NCBI RefSeq assembly: GCF_031179985.1
Contig: NZ_JAPSHJ010000034.1
Span: 1-40,316, forward strand
Direction of reading: 5' to 3'
Source: Arthrobacter sp.
GTDB taxonomy: Bacteria; Actinomycetota; Actinomycetes; Actinomycetales; Micrococcaceae
DNA: 40,316 nucleotides
Part shown: positions 6,977 to 15,948 of the stretch, one piece after another
Numbering within the stretch: the stretch's first letter is position 1
Layout: each line of letters starts with the position of its first letter
Made by a program: the position numbers and the translations under genes
Notes under the pieces: model-generated
The model's database searches: none
Told to the model about the DNA's origin: nothing
What the model saw: only the letters and a program-made list of their open reading frames with translations

Positions 6977-8698
6977 TCAGGTTGCTTCGGCTGGAAACAA
7001 CCGGGCGGTGGTCTGAGGGCGCACGGTCCGGCTCAAGAGTTCACAGACCGGCAGCGCAGCCGAAACCAGGGCCTGGCTGTGCTCGTGTTGTGGGCGCGTA
7101 AAGAACTCCCCCGTTTCGGCTACCTCCACGAGCCGGCCTTTGAACAGCACAGCCACTCTGTCACTCATATAGCGGATGACGTCCATGTCATGGCTGATCA
7201 GCACGAGGGAGAGGCCCTTGTCGCGATGCAAGCGCAGGAGCAGGTTCAGGACCAGCCGCTGCGTCAGGGCGTCCAGCGCCGACGTCGCCTCATCACAGAT
7301 GAGGATTGATGGCTCCAGGAGAAGCGCCCTGGCGATGGTGAGCCTTTGGAGCTGGCCTCCCGAGCATTGGCCGGGGAGCCGGTCCAGTAGGCCCGGGTCC
7401 AGCCCTACTTCCTCAATTGCCTGAAGAATACGTGCGGAACGCTCGTCCTTGGTCAGGTCCTTCCGCCGGAGCAACGGGGCTTCCAGGCTGGTCCGCAGCC
7501 GCATCCGTGGATCAAAAGAATCGTGTGGTTCCTGGAACACGAGCTGAACCGGGGAATGCTGAACAGCCCTCCCAGCATCCTGGAGACCGGCATCCTGGCG
7601 GCGAACATCCTGGAGAGCAGCATGTTGAAGATTCAGGCTGATTCTTCCGCTATCGATGTTTTCCAGGCCGATGATCGACCTGGCAAGAGTGCTCTTCCCC
7701 GAACCGGATTGCCCCAGGACTCCGAGAATCTCACCCTGTCCAAGGCGAAGGGAAATATCGCTTAGGGCCGGCCGGTTTCCGCGTTTGCTTGCCCGTCTCT
7801 TCGTCCGGAAGTCTTTGCTGACACGCTCCAGGGTCAGCACCTCGCGGCGTTCCTGAACCCCGCGCTCCGGAACCCGGGATTCCGGAACCGGCTGGCCCTG
7901 CCGTGGGCCGCGGTTTCCTTCCGGGGCAAGGCTCGCGGCCTCGAGCAGGCGCTTGGTGTAGGGGGAACGAGGGTAGTTGAGGACCTCCTGGGCAGGGCCT
8001 GACTCAACAATCGTGCCTTCCTCCATCACCAGGACCTTGTCGGCAAACTGTGCCACAGTGCGGATGTTGTGGGTGATATAGAGAATCCCAAGGCCCCGTT
8101 CCCGGCGTTCCCGGTCAAGCAGTTGCAGGACCTGGACCTCAAGCATCTTGTCCAACGAGGAGGTCGGTTCATCGGCCAGGAGGATGTCCGGTGCACCGGC
8201 TAAAGCAAGGGCAGTCATGGCCCGTTGGGCCATTCCACCGGAGAGCTGATGTGCTTTGGCCTGAGCTCCCAGCCGGGGTTCGTCGAAGCCGACTTCAGCA
8301 AGCAGTTCCAGCACTTTAGCGTCGGCAGCTTTTCCCTGGAGTCCGCAATGGCGCTTGAGCGGCTCCTTCAGATGGCTGGCTATTGTCTTGCGGGGATTGA
8401 ACATGCGCTTGGGCTGTTGATACAACATTCCGATGCCTCCACCGCGAACGCTGTTCAGTACGCCCTCGTCCGCCGTTGCCAGCTCCTGGGAACCGAGGCG
8501 GATGCTCCCCGATTGGACGTGCACGTGCGGCGGCAACAGCTGAAGGATGGACATGGCCGTCATCGTCTTTCCGCAACCGGAGCCCCCCACCAGGGCCACA
8601 AATTCGCCTGGATTTACCGAGAGGCTGACACCGCTCAGAATTGAACGCGTTCCACCTGTGCCGGTATGCAGATCTTCTATAACGAGTCCCTCAGTCAT
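6977..8698 (-). CDS. Fused double ATP-binding subunit of a peptide/metallophore-type ABC importer (DppD-DppF fusion)
   Basis: A 573-residue cytoplasmic protein with two nucleotide-binding domains. NBD1 has Walker A GGSGCGKT (38-45), signature LSGGMAQR and Walker B ILLADEPTSSLD. NBD2 has Walker A GQSGSGKS (about 329), signature CSGGQLQR and Walker B ILICDEATSALD, with ISHD as H-loop. All ATPase motifs are intact. NBD1 is followed by the oligopeptide-transporter extension (SPYTKRLLEAA). Within NBD2, between Walker A and the Q-loop FQEPHDSFDP, there is an extra segment of 5-residue repeats encoded by a tandem DNA repeat at 7576-7635. The gene overlaps the upstream permease by 8 bases and is last in the operon. 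It energises import by the two permeases upstream. Confidence 0.93.
   Translation of the reverse strand: MTEGLVIEDLHTGTGGTRSILSGVSLSVNPGEFVALVGGSGCGKTMTAMSILQLLPPHVHVQSGSIRLGSQELATADEGVLNSVRGGGIGMLYQQPKRMFNPRKTIASHLKEPLKRHCGLQGKAADAKVLELLAEVGFDEPRLGAQAKAHQLSGGMAQRAMTALALAGAPDILLADEPTSSLDKMLEVQVLQLLDRERRERGLGILYITHNIRTVAQFADKVLVMEEGTIVESGPAQEVLNYPRSPYTKRLLEAASLAPEGNRGPRQGQPVPESRVPERGVQERREVLTLERVSKDFRTKRRASKRGNRPALSDISLRLGQGEILGVLGQSGSGKSTLARSIIGLENIDSGRISLNLQHAALQDVRRQDAGLQDAGRAVQHSPVQLVFQEPHDSFDPRMRLRTSLEAPLLRRKDLTKDERSARILQAIEEVGLDPGLLDRLPGQCSGGQLQRLTIARALLLEPSILICDEATSALDALTQRLVLNLLLRLHRDKGLSLVLISHDMDVIRYMSDRVAVLFKGRLVEVAETGEFFTRPQHEHSQALVSAALPVCELLSRTVRPQTTARLFPAEAT
7576..7635 (-). repeat. 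Four tandem 15-bp units inside the ABC ATPase gene
   Basis: Units start at 7576, 7591, 7606 and 7621. The first three begin CATCCTGG on the plus strand and the last is degenerate (CATGTTGA). On the coding strand they give five-residue repeats read as LQHAA, LQDVR, RQDAG, LQDAG at about residues 355-374. The unit length is a multiple of three, so copy-number change would not break the frame. Confidence 0.75.
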
Positions 8699-9536
8699 CC
8701 TTCACCGTCCCGGTGGGAATGAGCAGCCGGCTGCCTGCCATGTGGGAGATACGTTGGCCGGTCAGCGTCACGCACAATGCCACAGTGAAGATTGCAAGAC
8801 CCGGAGCCAGGATGGCAAGGGGAGCCCGCTCGGAATATGGCTGTGCGGCAGCCAGCATGGAGCCCCAGTCTGATTGTGGCGGCTGGACACCGAGGCCCAG
8901 ATAAGAAAGGGCGCCGACGCTGATCAGCAGTTGACCGAAGCGCAGCGTCGCCTGCCCCAACAGAGGCCCGGCCAGATGCGGGAGAATGTGCCGGAAAATG
9001 ATGAACGACGGCGGGCAGCCCACTACCTTGGCTGCCTCGACGAACCCCTCCGATGACACGTCATAAGCAAGCGTCCTGGCGAGCCTGGCGAAGGGAGTCC
9101 AGCCCGTTATCGTCAGGGCAAGCAGAAGGGAAGGAAAACCCGTGCCCATAGCGGCGACGATAAACAGGGCAATCACCATCTCCGGAAGCGCCAGGAGGAC
9201 GTCATTGGTGCGGGTGAAGAATTCATCGAACCACCCCCTGCGGCGCGCGCTGATCACGCCTATTGCCGTTCCAAGGAGACCGGTCAGGATGGTGGCCAAC
9301 GCTGCTATCGACATGGAGAACCGTCCCCCGTCCAGCAGGCGGCTGAGCGTATCCCGGCCCAGGTGGTCAGTTCCCAACCAGTGGTTAAGGCTTGGCGGAC
9401 TCAGTCTCAGCGCCAGATTCTGCTGTGCAGGGGGATGGGGCATGAGCCAGGGGGCGAACGTCACGGCCAGGACAATAATGGCCAGGATCACGACGGCGGC
9501 CCAGCCTGCCGTGTGTTTCCTAACCAAGACGTCCAC
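8691..9536 (-). CDS. ABC importer permease, DppC/OppC type
   Basis: A 281-residue inner-membrane permease with about six hydrophobic segments, the first at about residues 14-34 (AAVVILAIIVLAVTFAPW). The periplasmic motif LGTDHLGRDTLSRLL is diagnostic of the DppC/NikC family. The cytoplasmic coupling loop (EAA-like motif) is at FVEAAKVVGCPPSFIIFRHILPHL. It overlaps the upstream permease gene by 17 bases and the ATPase gene by 8, indicating one tightly coupled operon. It forms the channel heterodimer with the DppB-type subunit. Substrate choice lies mainly with the binding protein. Confidence 0.92.
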   Translation of the reverse strand: MDVLVRKHTAGWAAVVILAIIVLAVTFAPWLMPHPPAQQNLALRLSPPSLNHWLGTDHLGRDTLSRLLDGGRFSMSIAALATILTGLLGTAIGVISARRRGWFDEFFTRTNDVLLALPEMVIALFIVAAMGTGFPSLLLALTITGWTPFARLARTLAYDVSSEGFVEAAKVVGCPPSFIIFRHILPHLAGPLLGQATLRFGQLLISVGALSYLGLGVQPPQSDWGSMLAAAQPYSERAPLAILAPGLAIFTVALCVTLTGQRISHMAGSRLLIPTGTVKDD

Positions 9537-10461
9537 CCAGCCTCGGGTTCAGGAGTTGGTGCACAAAGTCGGCGGCTGTTGTTACCACCACAGCCAAGGC
9601 GACAACCACAACAACGCCGCCTTGGGCAAGCGGGATGTCACTGTTGAGGACTGCGTCGTAAAGGAGCCTGCCCATTCCCGGAACTGCGAAGATCACTTCA
9701 ACGATGACCGATCCGCCCAGCAGCCCGGCAAACCACACAGCGAATAAGGTGGTCAGTGGCAGCAGGCCATTGGGGACTACGTGCCTGAGGACCGCCTGTG
9801 GATAGCTCAATCCGCGGCTTCGGGCAGCGTTGACATGGTCGGCTGCCAGGGCGTCAATCATTCCTGAGCGTGCGGCAGAGGTGAAATAGCTGATCGGACG
9901 CAGGGCCAGCGTGGCAACGGGCAGGACCATGGAGGCCGGACCCGTCCACCCTGCCGAGGGCAGCACGGCCAGGCGGAGGGCGAAGACCAGTACCAGCAGG
10001 GGAGCCAGCCAGTATTCGGGCATGGCAATGAAGGATTGTGTGATCGTAGTGATGATCTTGTCAGTCCGCCGGCCCTCCCGGAGGGCGGCCGTGATCCCCA
10101 ACGGCAAGGAGATCAACGCTGCTGCGCCAAGGGCCAGGATCACCAGGCTTACCGTCACCGCGAGGGCAGGCATTACCTGTTCCACTACAGGGGTCCGGCT
10201 GATATGGGACAGCCCCATGTCGCCGGTGCAGAAGCGGCCCAGCCAACGAAGGTACTGCACGGGCAGCGGATCCTGCAGCCCGAGACTATCGCTCAAAGCC
10301 TGGATCGAGGAGGCGTCCACTACATCACCTGCAACCCGTGACCGGATGATCTTGCGTACAGGATCGCCGGGCGTCACATACGGAACCATGAAGACCGCGA
10401 TGGACGCCAACAGGACGGCGACCACAAGGGCCGCCGTCCGCCTGGCGATAAAGGAGATCAT
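9520..10461 (-). CDS. ABC importer permease, DppB/OppB type
   Basis: A 313-residue inner-membrane permease. TM1 is near residues 10-30, followed by the periplasmic loop VTPGDPV...DSLGLQDPLPVQYLRWL typical of DppB/NikB, five further membrane spans and the coupling motif VNAARSRGLSYPQAVLRHVVPN. It starts at ATG 10461, 26 bases after the solute-binding protein gene. It partners the DppC-type permease encoded immediately downstream. Confidence 0.92.
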   Translation of the reverse strand: MISFIARRTAALVVAVLLASIAVFMVPYVTPGDPVRKIIRSRVAGDVVDASSIQALSDSLGLQDPLPVQYLRWLGRFCTGDMGLSHISRTPVVEQVMPALAVTVSLVILALGAAALISLPLGITAALREGRRTDKIITTITQSFIAMPEYWLAPLLVLVFALRLAVLPSAGWTGPASMVLPVATLALRPISYFTSAARSGMIDALAADHVNAARSRGLSYPQAVLRHVVPNGLLPLTTLFAVWFAGLLGGSVIVEVIFAVPGMGRLLYDAVLNSDIPLAQGGVVVVVALAVVVTTAADFVHQLLNPRLGGRLG

Positions 10462-10487
10462 GCGTTTCTGCTACGGCGTCAGGCTCC

Positions 10488-12041
10488 CTATGAGCCGGAC
10501 CCCGACTTCGCTGTCTGGGCGGTGAGGACGTACCGGGACAGAGGGTCCTGAACGTACGACTGCACACTGGTCCGGACGGCGTCGGTGGCCTGTTCATTCA
10601 CCAGCCAGGCGTTGACTGCCTGCGCGTCCAGAATCTTGCCGGCCTCGGCATAGAGCTTGTGACGCTCCTCAGTGTCGTTGGTCTGAGCTGCCTGGGCGAT
10701 AGTTTTGTCGTACTCCGCATTGCAGAAATGGCTCAGGTTGTATGTGCCGGCACAGGTGTAGTCGGCAGTGAGGAAGCCGATCGGATCAGCGATGTCGATG
10801 AGGCGGTTGCGCTGGCTGAGTACCATGTCGTAGTTGCCTGCCAGCAGGTCCGGCTCCACCGATGCATACTCTTTAGTCTGAATGCTGATGGGGACGCCGA
10901 TGTTCTTCAGGTTCTCCTGGATCACGGTTGCAACGTCAGCGAACTCCGCACGCTCCACGATCGCAATGATTTCCAAGGGCCGTTCGGCTGTGTAGCCGGC
11001 TGTTGCCAGCAGGGACTTGGCTTCCTCGAGATCCTGCTTGGGGGATTCGACGCCAGCGGGTGCCCAGGGTTCGGTGGGAGCGAAGGGGCCGGTGGCCGGC
11101 AATGCTGCGCCTTCATAGACGCTGGCCGCCAGCGAATCGAGGTCCAAGGCGGTGCGGATCGCCTTCCGGAAGTCGAGGTTGTTGAATGGAGCACGGCCGT
11201 TGTTCATGTAGAGGGTGGCAGTCCTCGGTGAGTCTGCCTTCAAAATGCCAACGCCGGGGGCTTTCTCCAAGGCGGGCAGGCTGGAAACCGGGACGGAAAG
11301 GGACACATCGGCTTCCCCGGTCTGAACCTGGGCGGCGCGGGTGGCGCCATTGGTGATGAAGCGTATTTCGGCACCCGCCAGTTGGACCGGGCCTCCCCAG
11401 TAATCCTCGTTCCGGTCCAGCGTCAAGGACTGTTTGGTTTTTTCTGAGACGGGTTTGAAGGGACCCGTGCAGTGGCCAAAGGGATCGATGGTGTCCTTGG
11501 TATAAGCGGCGGGGGCCAGGATGCCGGTGTTAACACTCGCCAACCGGTAGGGAACCAGAGGACTCTCAGTGGGGGTCGTGACCCGGACAGTGTGTGCATC
11601 GAGAGCTTTGACTCCGCTGACCATCTTGGGATTGAAGGCGCGCGCGGGCACTTTGGCCTTGAGTACGTGCTGGAGGGAAGCCGTTACGGCTTCCGATGTG
11701 AGGGCCGTGCCGTCCTGGAATTTCACATCATCCCGAAGTGTGAAATCCCATTCCAGCGGCGAGACTTGCTTCCACTCGGTGGCGAGGGAGGGGACAACTT
11801 TTCCCTGCGCTTGGTCGTACTTCGTCAGCGTTTCAAGGCATCCGGCCAGGGAGAGGATATACGCAGAATCGGTCTCGAGTTCCCAGCCGGCCACTGGTGC
11901 GCGGAAGTTGTCCACCACAATGCGCTGGCTGGTATCTACAGGCTGCGCGGAAGAGTTGTTCTCGGGAGTGAAACCGCAGGCGGAAAGCGCGAGGACTGCT
12001 GCCGCGCCAGTTGCCGCCATTGAGGGGACAGGAAAACGCAC
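10488..12041 (-). CDS. Solute-binding lipoprotein of the peptide/nickel family (SBP_bac_5)
   Basis: A 517-residue substrate receptor. The N terminus is a lipoprotein signal with lipobox LSAC (lipid on Cys22), so the protein would be tethered outside the membrane. Family blocks include ETLTKYDQAQGKVVPSLATEW, WDFTLRDDVKFQDGTALTSE and the C-terminal IAQAAQTNDTEERHKLY. It starts at GTG 12041, with AAGGTGG just upstream. It is first in the operon, so it is probably the most expressed component and defines specificity. The SBP_bac_5 family binds peptides, nickel complexes, opine-type metallophores or heme. The iron box upstream favours an iron-related ligand over nutrition peptides, but the sequence alone does not settle it. 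Confidence 0.9.
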   Translation of the reverse strand: MRFPVPSMAATGAAAVLALSACGFTPENNSSAQPVDTSQRIVVDNFRAPVAGWELETDSAYILSLAGCLETLTKYDQAQGKVVPSLATEWKQVSPLEWDFTLRDDVKFQDGTALTSEAVTASLQHVLKAKVPARAFNPKMVSGVKALDAHTVRVTTPTESPLVPYRLASVNTGILAPAAYTKDTIDPFGHCTGPFKPVSEKTKQSLTLDRNEDYWGGPVQLAGAEIRFITNGATRAAQVQTGEADVSLSVPVSSLPALEKAPGVGILKADSPRTATLYMNNGRAPFNNLDFRKAIRTALDLDSLAASVYEGAALPATGPFAPTEPWAPAGVESPKQDLEEAKSLLATAGYTAERPLEIIAIVERAEFADVATVIQENLKNIGVPISIQTKEYASVEPDLLAGNYDMVLSQRNRLIDIADPIGFLTADYTCAGTYNLSHFCNAEYDKTIAQAAQTNDTEERHKLYAEAGKILDAQAVNAWLVNEQATDAVRTSVQSYVQDPLSRYVLTAQTAKSGSGS

Positions 12042-12094
12042 AAAACCACCTTCATAGGATTCTCAAGACACTTCTGAAACGAAGGGCCGCCTAC

Positions 12095-12113
12095 TGAGGG
12101 TAGCCTTACCTAT
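12095..12113 (-). promoter_or_regulatory. DtxR/IdeR-type iron box in front of the ABC importer
   Basis: The plus strand reads TGAGGGTAGCCTTACCTAT. Against the 19-bp DtxR/IdeR consensus TTAGGTTAGCCTAACCTAA it matches at 15 positions, including the whole TAGCCT core and the ACCTA arm. It lies 54 bases upstream of the GTG start of the binding-protein gene, where iron-loaded repressor would block transcription. I cannot place a convincing -35/-10 pair. Confidence 0.72.
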
Positions 12114-12211
12114 CGTGGATGTCGATTTGGTAGGGTAATAAAGCCGCATTCACTCTTCCCTGGGATGGGATTTTGCTCACATCAACGGTGGCCGGCGCCT
12201 CTGGGCAGGCA

Positions 12212-12226
12212 TATAGTAAGCATACT
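12212..12226 (+). promoter_or_regulatory. Possible -10 box and small inverted repeat before the SRPBCC gene
   Basis: TATAGT (12212-12217) is a plausible -10 hexamer and overlaps the inverted repeat AGTA-AGCA-TACT (12215-12226). No good -35 is visible, so this could use an activator or an alternative sigma factor. Confidence 0.35.
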
Positions 12227-12277
12227 GACGAAATGGATTTGCTTTCGTCGTGACCTGTTCCAACCGAAGGAGACGCT

Positions 12278-13192
12278 GTGAGCACGAAGGTCGAAAAGCG
12301 CATTCTGGTCAACGTTCCGGTAAGCACTGCCTATAACCAGTGGACCCAGTTTGAGGATTTCCCCCAGTTCATGGGAGGCGTTAAGAGCGTGACCCAGCTG
12401 AGCGACGACCGCCTCGAATGGGTGGCGGAAATCGCAGGCGTCCGGCGGCGCTGGGAAGCAAAAATTCTGGAGCAGATACCGGACCGGAAAGTTGCGTGGG
12501 CCGCCACCGAAGGAGCAACCAATGCCGGCGCAGTGATGTTTGAAGATGTGGGCGGGGGACAGACATCCATCCAGCTGACCCTGGAGTACGAGCCCGAGGG
12601 CCTTGTGGAACAGGTCGGTGACAAGCTCAATGTAGTTGAAAACCAGGCTGACGCCGATTTGAAGAGATTTAAGGAATTCATTGAGGCCGAAGGGTATGCC
12701 AGCGGAGCATGGCGTGGCTCAGTGAATGAAGGTGCCTCCGCCGGGACTCCTGGCGTTGAAGATGCGGCCGGATCACACGGTGATTCGGGCAAGGCAGGAG
12801 TATCCGGAAAGGTTGCTGCCGGAGTCGGGGTAGCTGCAGCGGCTGCGGCGGGACTTGCTGCTGCGACGCAAGGAAAAAACAAGGGAATGGAGGAGGACGT
12901 CACCCGGGTTGACACTTCGCGGACGGATGCGGCCCCGGCGACCGGGGCATCCATGGCGGGTAGCTCCGGGATGAGCACAGGAACGGCAAGAGAAAAGTCC
13001 GGTGCCTCTTCGGATCCATCTGCTGAACGGATTGCACGTCCATTCGACCAGACCAACGGCCTGGCGGACACGCTTGGCGAGTCGGACGGAATGGCCGGGA
13101 GCGAGGCGAAGAGTGCAGCCGACCGCGAGAACGAGGACGGCGACGACGGTACCGTTCCTCCGATCGTGCCGCCTGCCCCAACGCGCTACTAA
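12278..13192 (+). CDS. SRPBCC (START-like) domain protein with a long low-complexity tail
   Basis: A 304-residue protein starting at GTG 12278 with GAAGGAG six bases upstream. Residues 1-145 form a cyclase/dehydrase-type SRPBCC domain (VEKRILVNVPVSTAYNQWTQFEDFPQFM; WEAKILEQIPDRKVAW), a fold with a hydrophobic ligand cavity. The remainder is rich in Gly, Ala, Ser and Asp with one alanine-rich apolar stretch at about 172-200, possibly a membrane association segment, and an acidic C terminus ending PPIVPPAPTRY. Such proteins are common stress-associated genes in Arthrobacter; ligand and reaction are unknown. Its stop codon overlaps the stop of the convergent SGNH hydrolase gene. Confidence 0.85.
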   Translation: MSTKVEKRILVNVPVSTAYNQWTQFEDFPQFMGGVKSVTQLSDDRLEWVAEIAGVRRRWEAKILEQIPDRKVAWAATEGATNAGAVMFEDVGGGQTSIQLTLEYEPEGLVEQVGDKLNVVENQADADLKRFKEFIEAEGYASGAWRGSVNEGASAGTPGVEDAAGSHGDSGKAGVSGKVAAGVGVAAAAAAGLAAATQGKNKGMEEDVTRVDTSRTDAAPATGASMAGSSGMSTGTAREKSGASSDPSAERIARPFDQTNGLADTLGESDGMAGSEAKSAADRENEDGDDGTVPPIVPPAPTRY

Positions 13193-13881
13193 GGGGCCGT
13201 CCGCCAGACGGTTTGATCAGCCGGTTCCGCCGCCACGACTATCGACCGCTGGGCCGTGCCGTTGGCCAGTACAAGGGCGGCTATGGCCCGGGCAATTTTC
13301 TGTCCTCCATGGGCTGAGGGCTCAATGGGATTGGCGTAGTCCTGATCCTCGTTGCAAATCAGCCGGAGGTCGATGACGGAGACGCCGCGGTCAAACGCAG
13401 CCCTTGTAATGGAGTCGTTGAAGATCGTCAATGCAGTTCTGATGATTCTTTGCCCTGGGGCGGACGGGGGCGTGTCGTAGATAGTGCTCACGGCTGTGGG
13501 CAGTCCCTTCGCCACTGCGGCGTCGATCATCGCCGCATAGTCGGCGGCGAACCGGTCCTGTGCCTTGCCCAGGATGAGGAGGGCGTCGGTGACAGTTCCG
13601 GCATCCTCCTCGAGCAAGGGAGCGAAACCGAGCGCGTCGTTCCCGCCCACGCTCACCACAAGGTGGGTGGTGTCCGGCGGCAGGAAGCGAAGCTGCCGGT
13701 CGACGTCGGAAATTCTGTCCCCGTCCACGGCGAGGAGCGTACAACTCCAGTCACCGGGCAGTTCCTGCCGAAGTTGCTGCGCAACATCCGGGGCGCCGTC
13801 GACATACGCCTGATTATCGAAAATTGAATCTCCGAGCAGGACCACATGGCCGGTTGACGCTCCCGGTTGACGTGTCATCAT
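13189..13881 (-). CDS. SGNH/GDSL-family hydrolase
   Basis: A 230-residue esterase-type hydrolase, apparently cytosolic because no signal peptide is present. Block I is VVLLGDSIFDN with nucleophile Ser19, block III is SVGGNDALG, and block V is EPSAHGG with the catalytic His. The open frame extends to 14175, but the extension is compositionally odd and runs antisense to the DUF1992 gene. ATG 13881 is preceded by GGGAGG five bases away, so I take that start; ATG 13878 is the alternative. The substrate (ester, acylated sugar or thioester) is not evident. The 3' end overlaps the SRPBCC gene by 4 bases. Confidence 0.87.
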   Translation of the reverse strand: MMTRQPGASTGHVVLLGDSIFDNQAYVDGAPDVAQQLRQELPGDWSCTLLAVDGDRISDVDRQLRFLPPDTTHLVVSVGGNDALGFAPLLEEDAGTVTDALLILGKAQDRFAADYAAMIDAAVAKGLPTAVSTIYDTPPSAPGQRIIRTALTIFNDSITRAAFDRGVSVIDLRLICNEDQDYANPIEPSAHGGQKIARAIAALVLANGTAQRSIVVAAEPADQTVWRTAP

Positions 13882-14026
13882 GGCTGCCTCCCTTTCGGCG
13901 TTTTCTATTTTCTTCTTCGTAATGGCACCCATGTCAATGACCACAAACCCTTGAGTGGCCTTGGCCGCCCTCACTCCATCGGCGAAAATGGAGGGGGCGA
14001 TTGACCAGCCCGGGGCGGAGCAGGCG

Positions 14027-14641
14027 ATGAATGACAGGGCCATAGAGAATAACGGGCGGCGACTCGAGCGGGCGGCCGAATTTCGGGCCGCCCAAACCTC
14101 CAACCGGGCTCCCCACGAGGAAGCCGAGTCCGGCGTTGCTGCTGCGGATGCCGACGCACGCCGGACGCGCCGCAAGATCAGTGATGCTCAACGGGCGGAC
14201 TACCTGATCAGGGACGCCATCGCCAGGGGCGAGTTCGACAACCTCAAATATGCAGGAAAACCGATCCCTGACCCGGGTGAGAACACCGATCCTGACTGGT
14301 GGATCAAGGGACTCATCAGGCGTGAGAACCTCAGCGGCCTCGGACCACCTGCAATCCTGCTTCGCAAGGAGGATACGGAACTGGACTCGGTGCTGGATGG
14401 CCGCTACTCCGAACAGCAGGTCCGCGAAACGGTCGAAAGCTTCAACAAGCGTGTCATTGAGGCCCGCCGGCAGCTTCAGGGAGGCCCTCCGGTCATTACC
14501 AAAACGAGGGACGTGGACCATGAGGTGGATCGTTGGCGCGAACGGCGGGCCGCTGCCGCGGCTGCGCGCCCTCCTGAGCCTGAACCGGAAGCACGAAAGC
14601 CATGGTGGAAGCGGCTCTGGTCAGTACGCGGCCCCAGCTGA
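14027..14641 (+). CDS. DUF1992 (DnaJ-homologue C28-like) protein
   Basis: A 204-residue protein. The conserved DUF1992 core is at about residues 60-130: DYLIRDAIARGEFDNL, then YAGKPIPDPGENTDPDWWIKGLIRRENLSG, then a helical segment. This domain is also found in DNAJC28-type proteins, but no J domain is present here. The C terminus is Pro/Glu-rich and ends in a basic-aromatic PWWKRLW tail. The start is placed at ATG 14027 with GGAGCAGG upstream; in-frame starts at 13955 and 13988 lack a ribosome-binding site. Function is unknown. A strong terminator follows. Confidence 0.83.
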   Translation: MNDRAIENNGRRLERAAEFRAAQTSNRAPHEEAESGVAAADADARRTRRKISDAQRADYLIRDAIARGEFDNLKYAGKPIPDPGENTDPDWWIKGLIRRENLSGLGPPAILLRKEDTELDSVLDGRYSEQQVRETVESFNKRVIEARRQLQGGPPVITKTRDVDHEVDRWRERRAAAAAARPPEPEPEARKPWWKRLWSVRGPS

Positions 14642-14657
14642 CCCTCTTTGGATGAAC

Positions 14658-14697
14658 CAAGGGCCGACACACCAGTGGTTCGGCGAGTCGGCCCTTG
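14658..14697. terminator. Terminator hairpin between convergent genes
   Basis: A perfect 11-bp stem CAAGGGCCGAC (14658-14668) / GTCGGCCCTTG (14687-14697) with an 18-base loop. It sits between the ends of the DUF1992 gene (+) and the thiolase gene (-) and can serve both. Confidence 0.75.
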
Positions 14698-14733
14698 TCT
14701 ACCGCGCAAAGAAGGTCAGGACGGGCAGGTCGG

Positions 14734-15948
14734 CTACACGGCTTCCAGAACACTGACGTAGTTGGCGATGCCTACCCCGCCCATGTTCTGCACAGCGGCG
14801 CGCCGCGGATTGGCCAGCTGCATGGCCCCGGCAGTCCCGGTGAGTTGCATGGCGGCGACGACATGCTGGGAGACTCCGGTGGCACCAACCGGATGACCCT
14901 TTGCTTTGAGTCCGCCGGAGATGTTGATGGGGAGTTTTCCGTCCTTGAACACCCAGCCTTCCTCCAGGGCACGGACGCCTTCGCCCGGTTCAGTGAGCCC
15001 CATGGCTTCGTACATAAGCAGTTCGGCAATGGTGAAGCAGTCATGGACTTCGGCGAAGTCCAGGGCATCCAGTCCGATGCCGGCCATGGCCAGTGCCCGC
15101 TGCCAGGAGGCACGGGTTGCGGCGAACGCTGTCGGATCCCGGCGTTCGGCAGGCATGAAGTCGTTCGCATGACCGAAGCCTGCCAGGCGAACGGGCCCGG
15201 TGGCCGCTCCCTGCGCGGCGGCGGTAGAGAGGACGACGGCGGCGGCGCCGTCAGAGACGGGGGAGCAGTCGGTGCGGCGCAATGGGTCGGCCACCATCGG
15301 GTTCTTGTCCGAGACGGTCCGGCAGAATTCCTCGCCGAGGTCCTTGCGGAGCTGGGCGTATGGATTGTCCACCCCGTTCTTGTGGTTCTTGGCTGCGATA
15401 GTGCCCAGGACGTCGCCAAGATGCCTCAAAGAGCTTCCGTAGCCGCGTTCGCCGAAGCGCTTCTCATAGTGTTTTGCCACGTCCGCGAAGAGGCCGGTGA
15501 AGCCGGTCGTGGAGGCTTTGCCTGCCATGTCGTAGTCTGCTCCCAGCAAGCCGGCGCCGACGACGTCAGCACCGGCGTGGGTCATCTTTTCCGCGCCGAT
15601 CACCAGAACTGTTTTGGCCGTTCCTGCCAGCAGCGCCTTTGCCCCCTGTTGAAGCGCGGCTGAACCTGAGGCACAGGCGTTCTCCACCCGGGTCGCAGGA
15701 ACGTACGCGAGTTCCTCCGAAACCTGAAGGGCAAGAGAGGACGGAAACGCCAAGGGCATCATTCCGGAGTTGAACTGCCCCAGGTAGATTTCGTCGATCT
15801 GGCCGGGTTCGAGTCCGGCATTCTCTATCGCTTCGGTAGAAACCTGGACGATGAGTGACTCCAGGGTGTCATCACTCAGTTTCCCGAAGCGGCTGTGGCC
15901 CCATCCCGTCAGCAGGATGTCCTTACCGAACTGTTCTTTCAGGCTCAT
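14734..15948 (-). CDS. Thiolase-family acyltransferase (SCP2/SCP-x type)
   Basis: A 404-residue thiolase. The nucleophile is Cys92 in [11 protein letters not shown]. It has HDCF in place of the NEAF motif of classical thiolases, and [14 protein letters not shown] carries the catalytic His. The usual C-terminal CxG is replaced by a QNMGGVG segment, as in SCP2-type thiolases, where the HDCF cysteine is thought to serve. It is therefore not a standard beta-ketoadipyl-CoA thiolase (PcaF) by motif. The start ATG overlaps the stop of the CoA-transferase B gene. It likely cleaves the 3-ketoacyl-CoA that the transferase produces. Confidence 0.9.
   Translation of the reverse strand: MSLKEQFGKDILLTGWGHSRFGKLSDDTLESLIVQVSTEAIENAGLEPGQIDEIYLGQFNSGMMPLAFPSSLALQVSEELAYVPATRVENACASGSAALQQGAKALLAGTAKTVLVIGAEKMTHAGADVVGAGLLGADYDMAGKASTTGFTGLFADVAKHYEKRFGERGYGSSLRHLGDVLGTIAAKNHKNGVDNPYAQLRKDLGEEFCRTVSDKNPMVADPLRRTDCSPVSDGAAAVVLSTAAAQGAATGPVRLAGFGHANDFMPAERRDPTAFAATRASWQRALAMAGIGLDALDFAEVHDCFTIAELLMYEAMGLTEPGEGVRALEEGWVFKDGKLPINISGGLKAKGHPVGATGVSQHVVAAMQLTGTAGAMQLANPRRAAVQNMGGVGIANYVSVLEAV

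Noticed and set aside
12125..12144. A second iron box in TTGGTAGGGTAATA beside the first
   Set aside because: It matches the DtxR/IdeR consensus poorly and lacks the palindromic partner arm.
13882..14175. N-terminal extension of the SGNH hydrolase frame up to 14175
   Set aside because: It lacks a ribosome-binding site, does not look like the family, and is antisense to the DUF1992 gene. ATG 13881 with GGGAGG explains the start.
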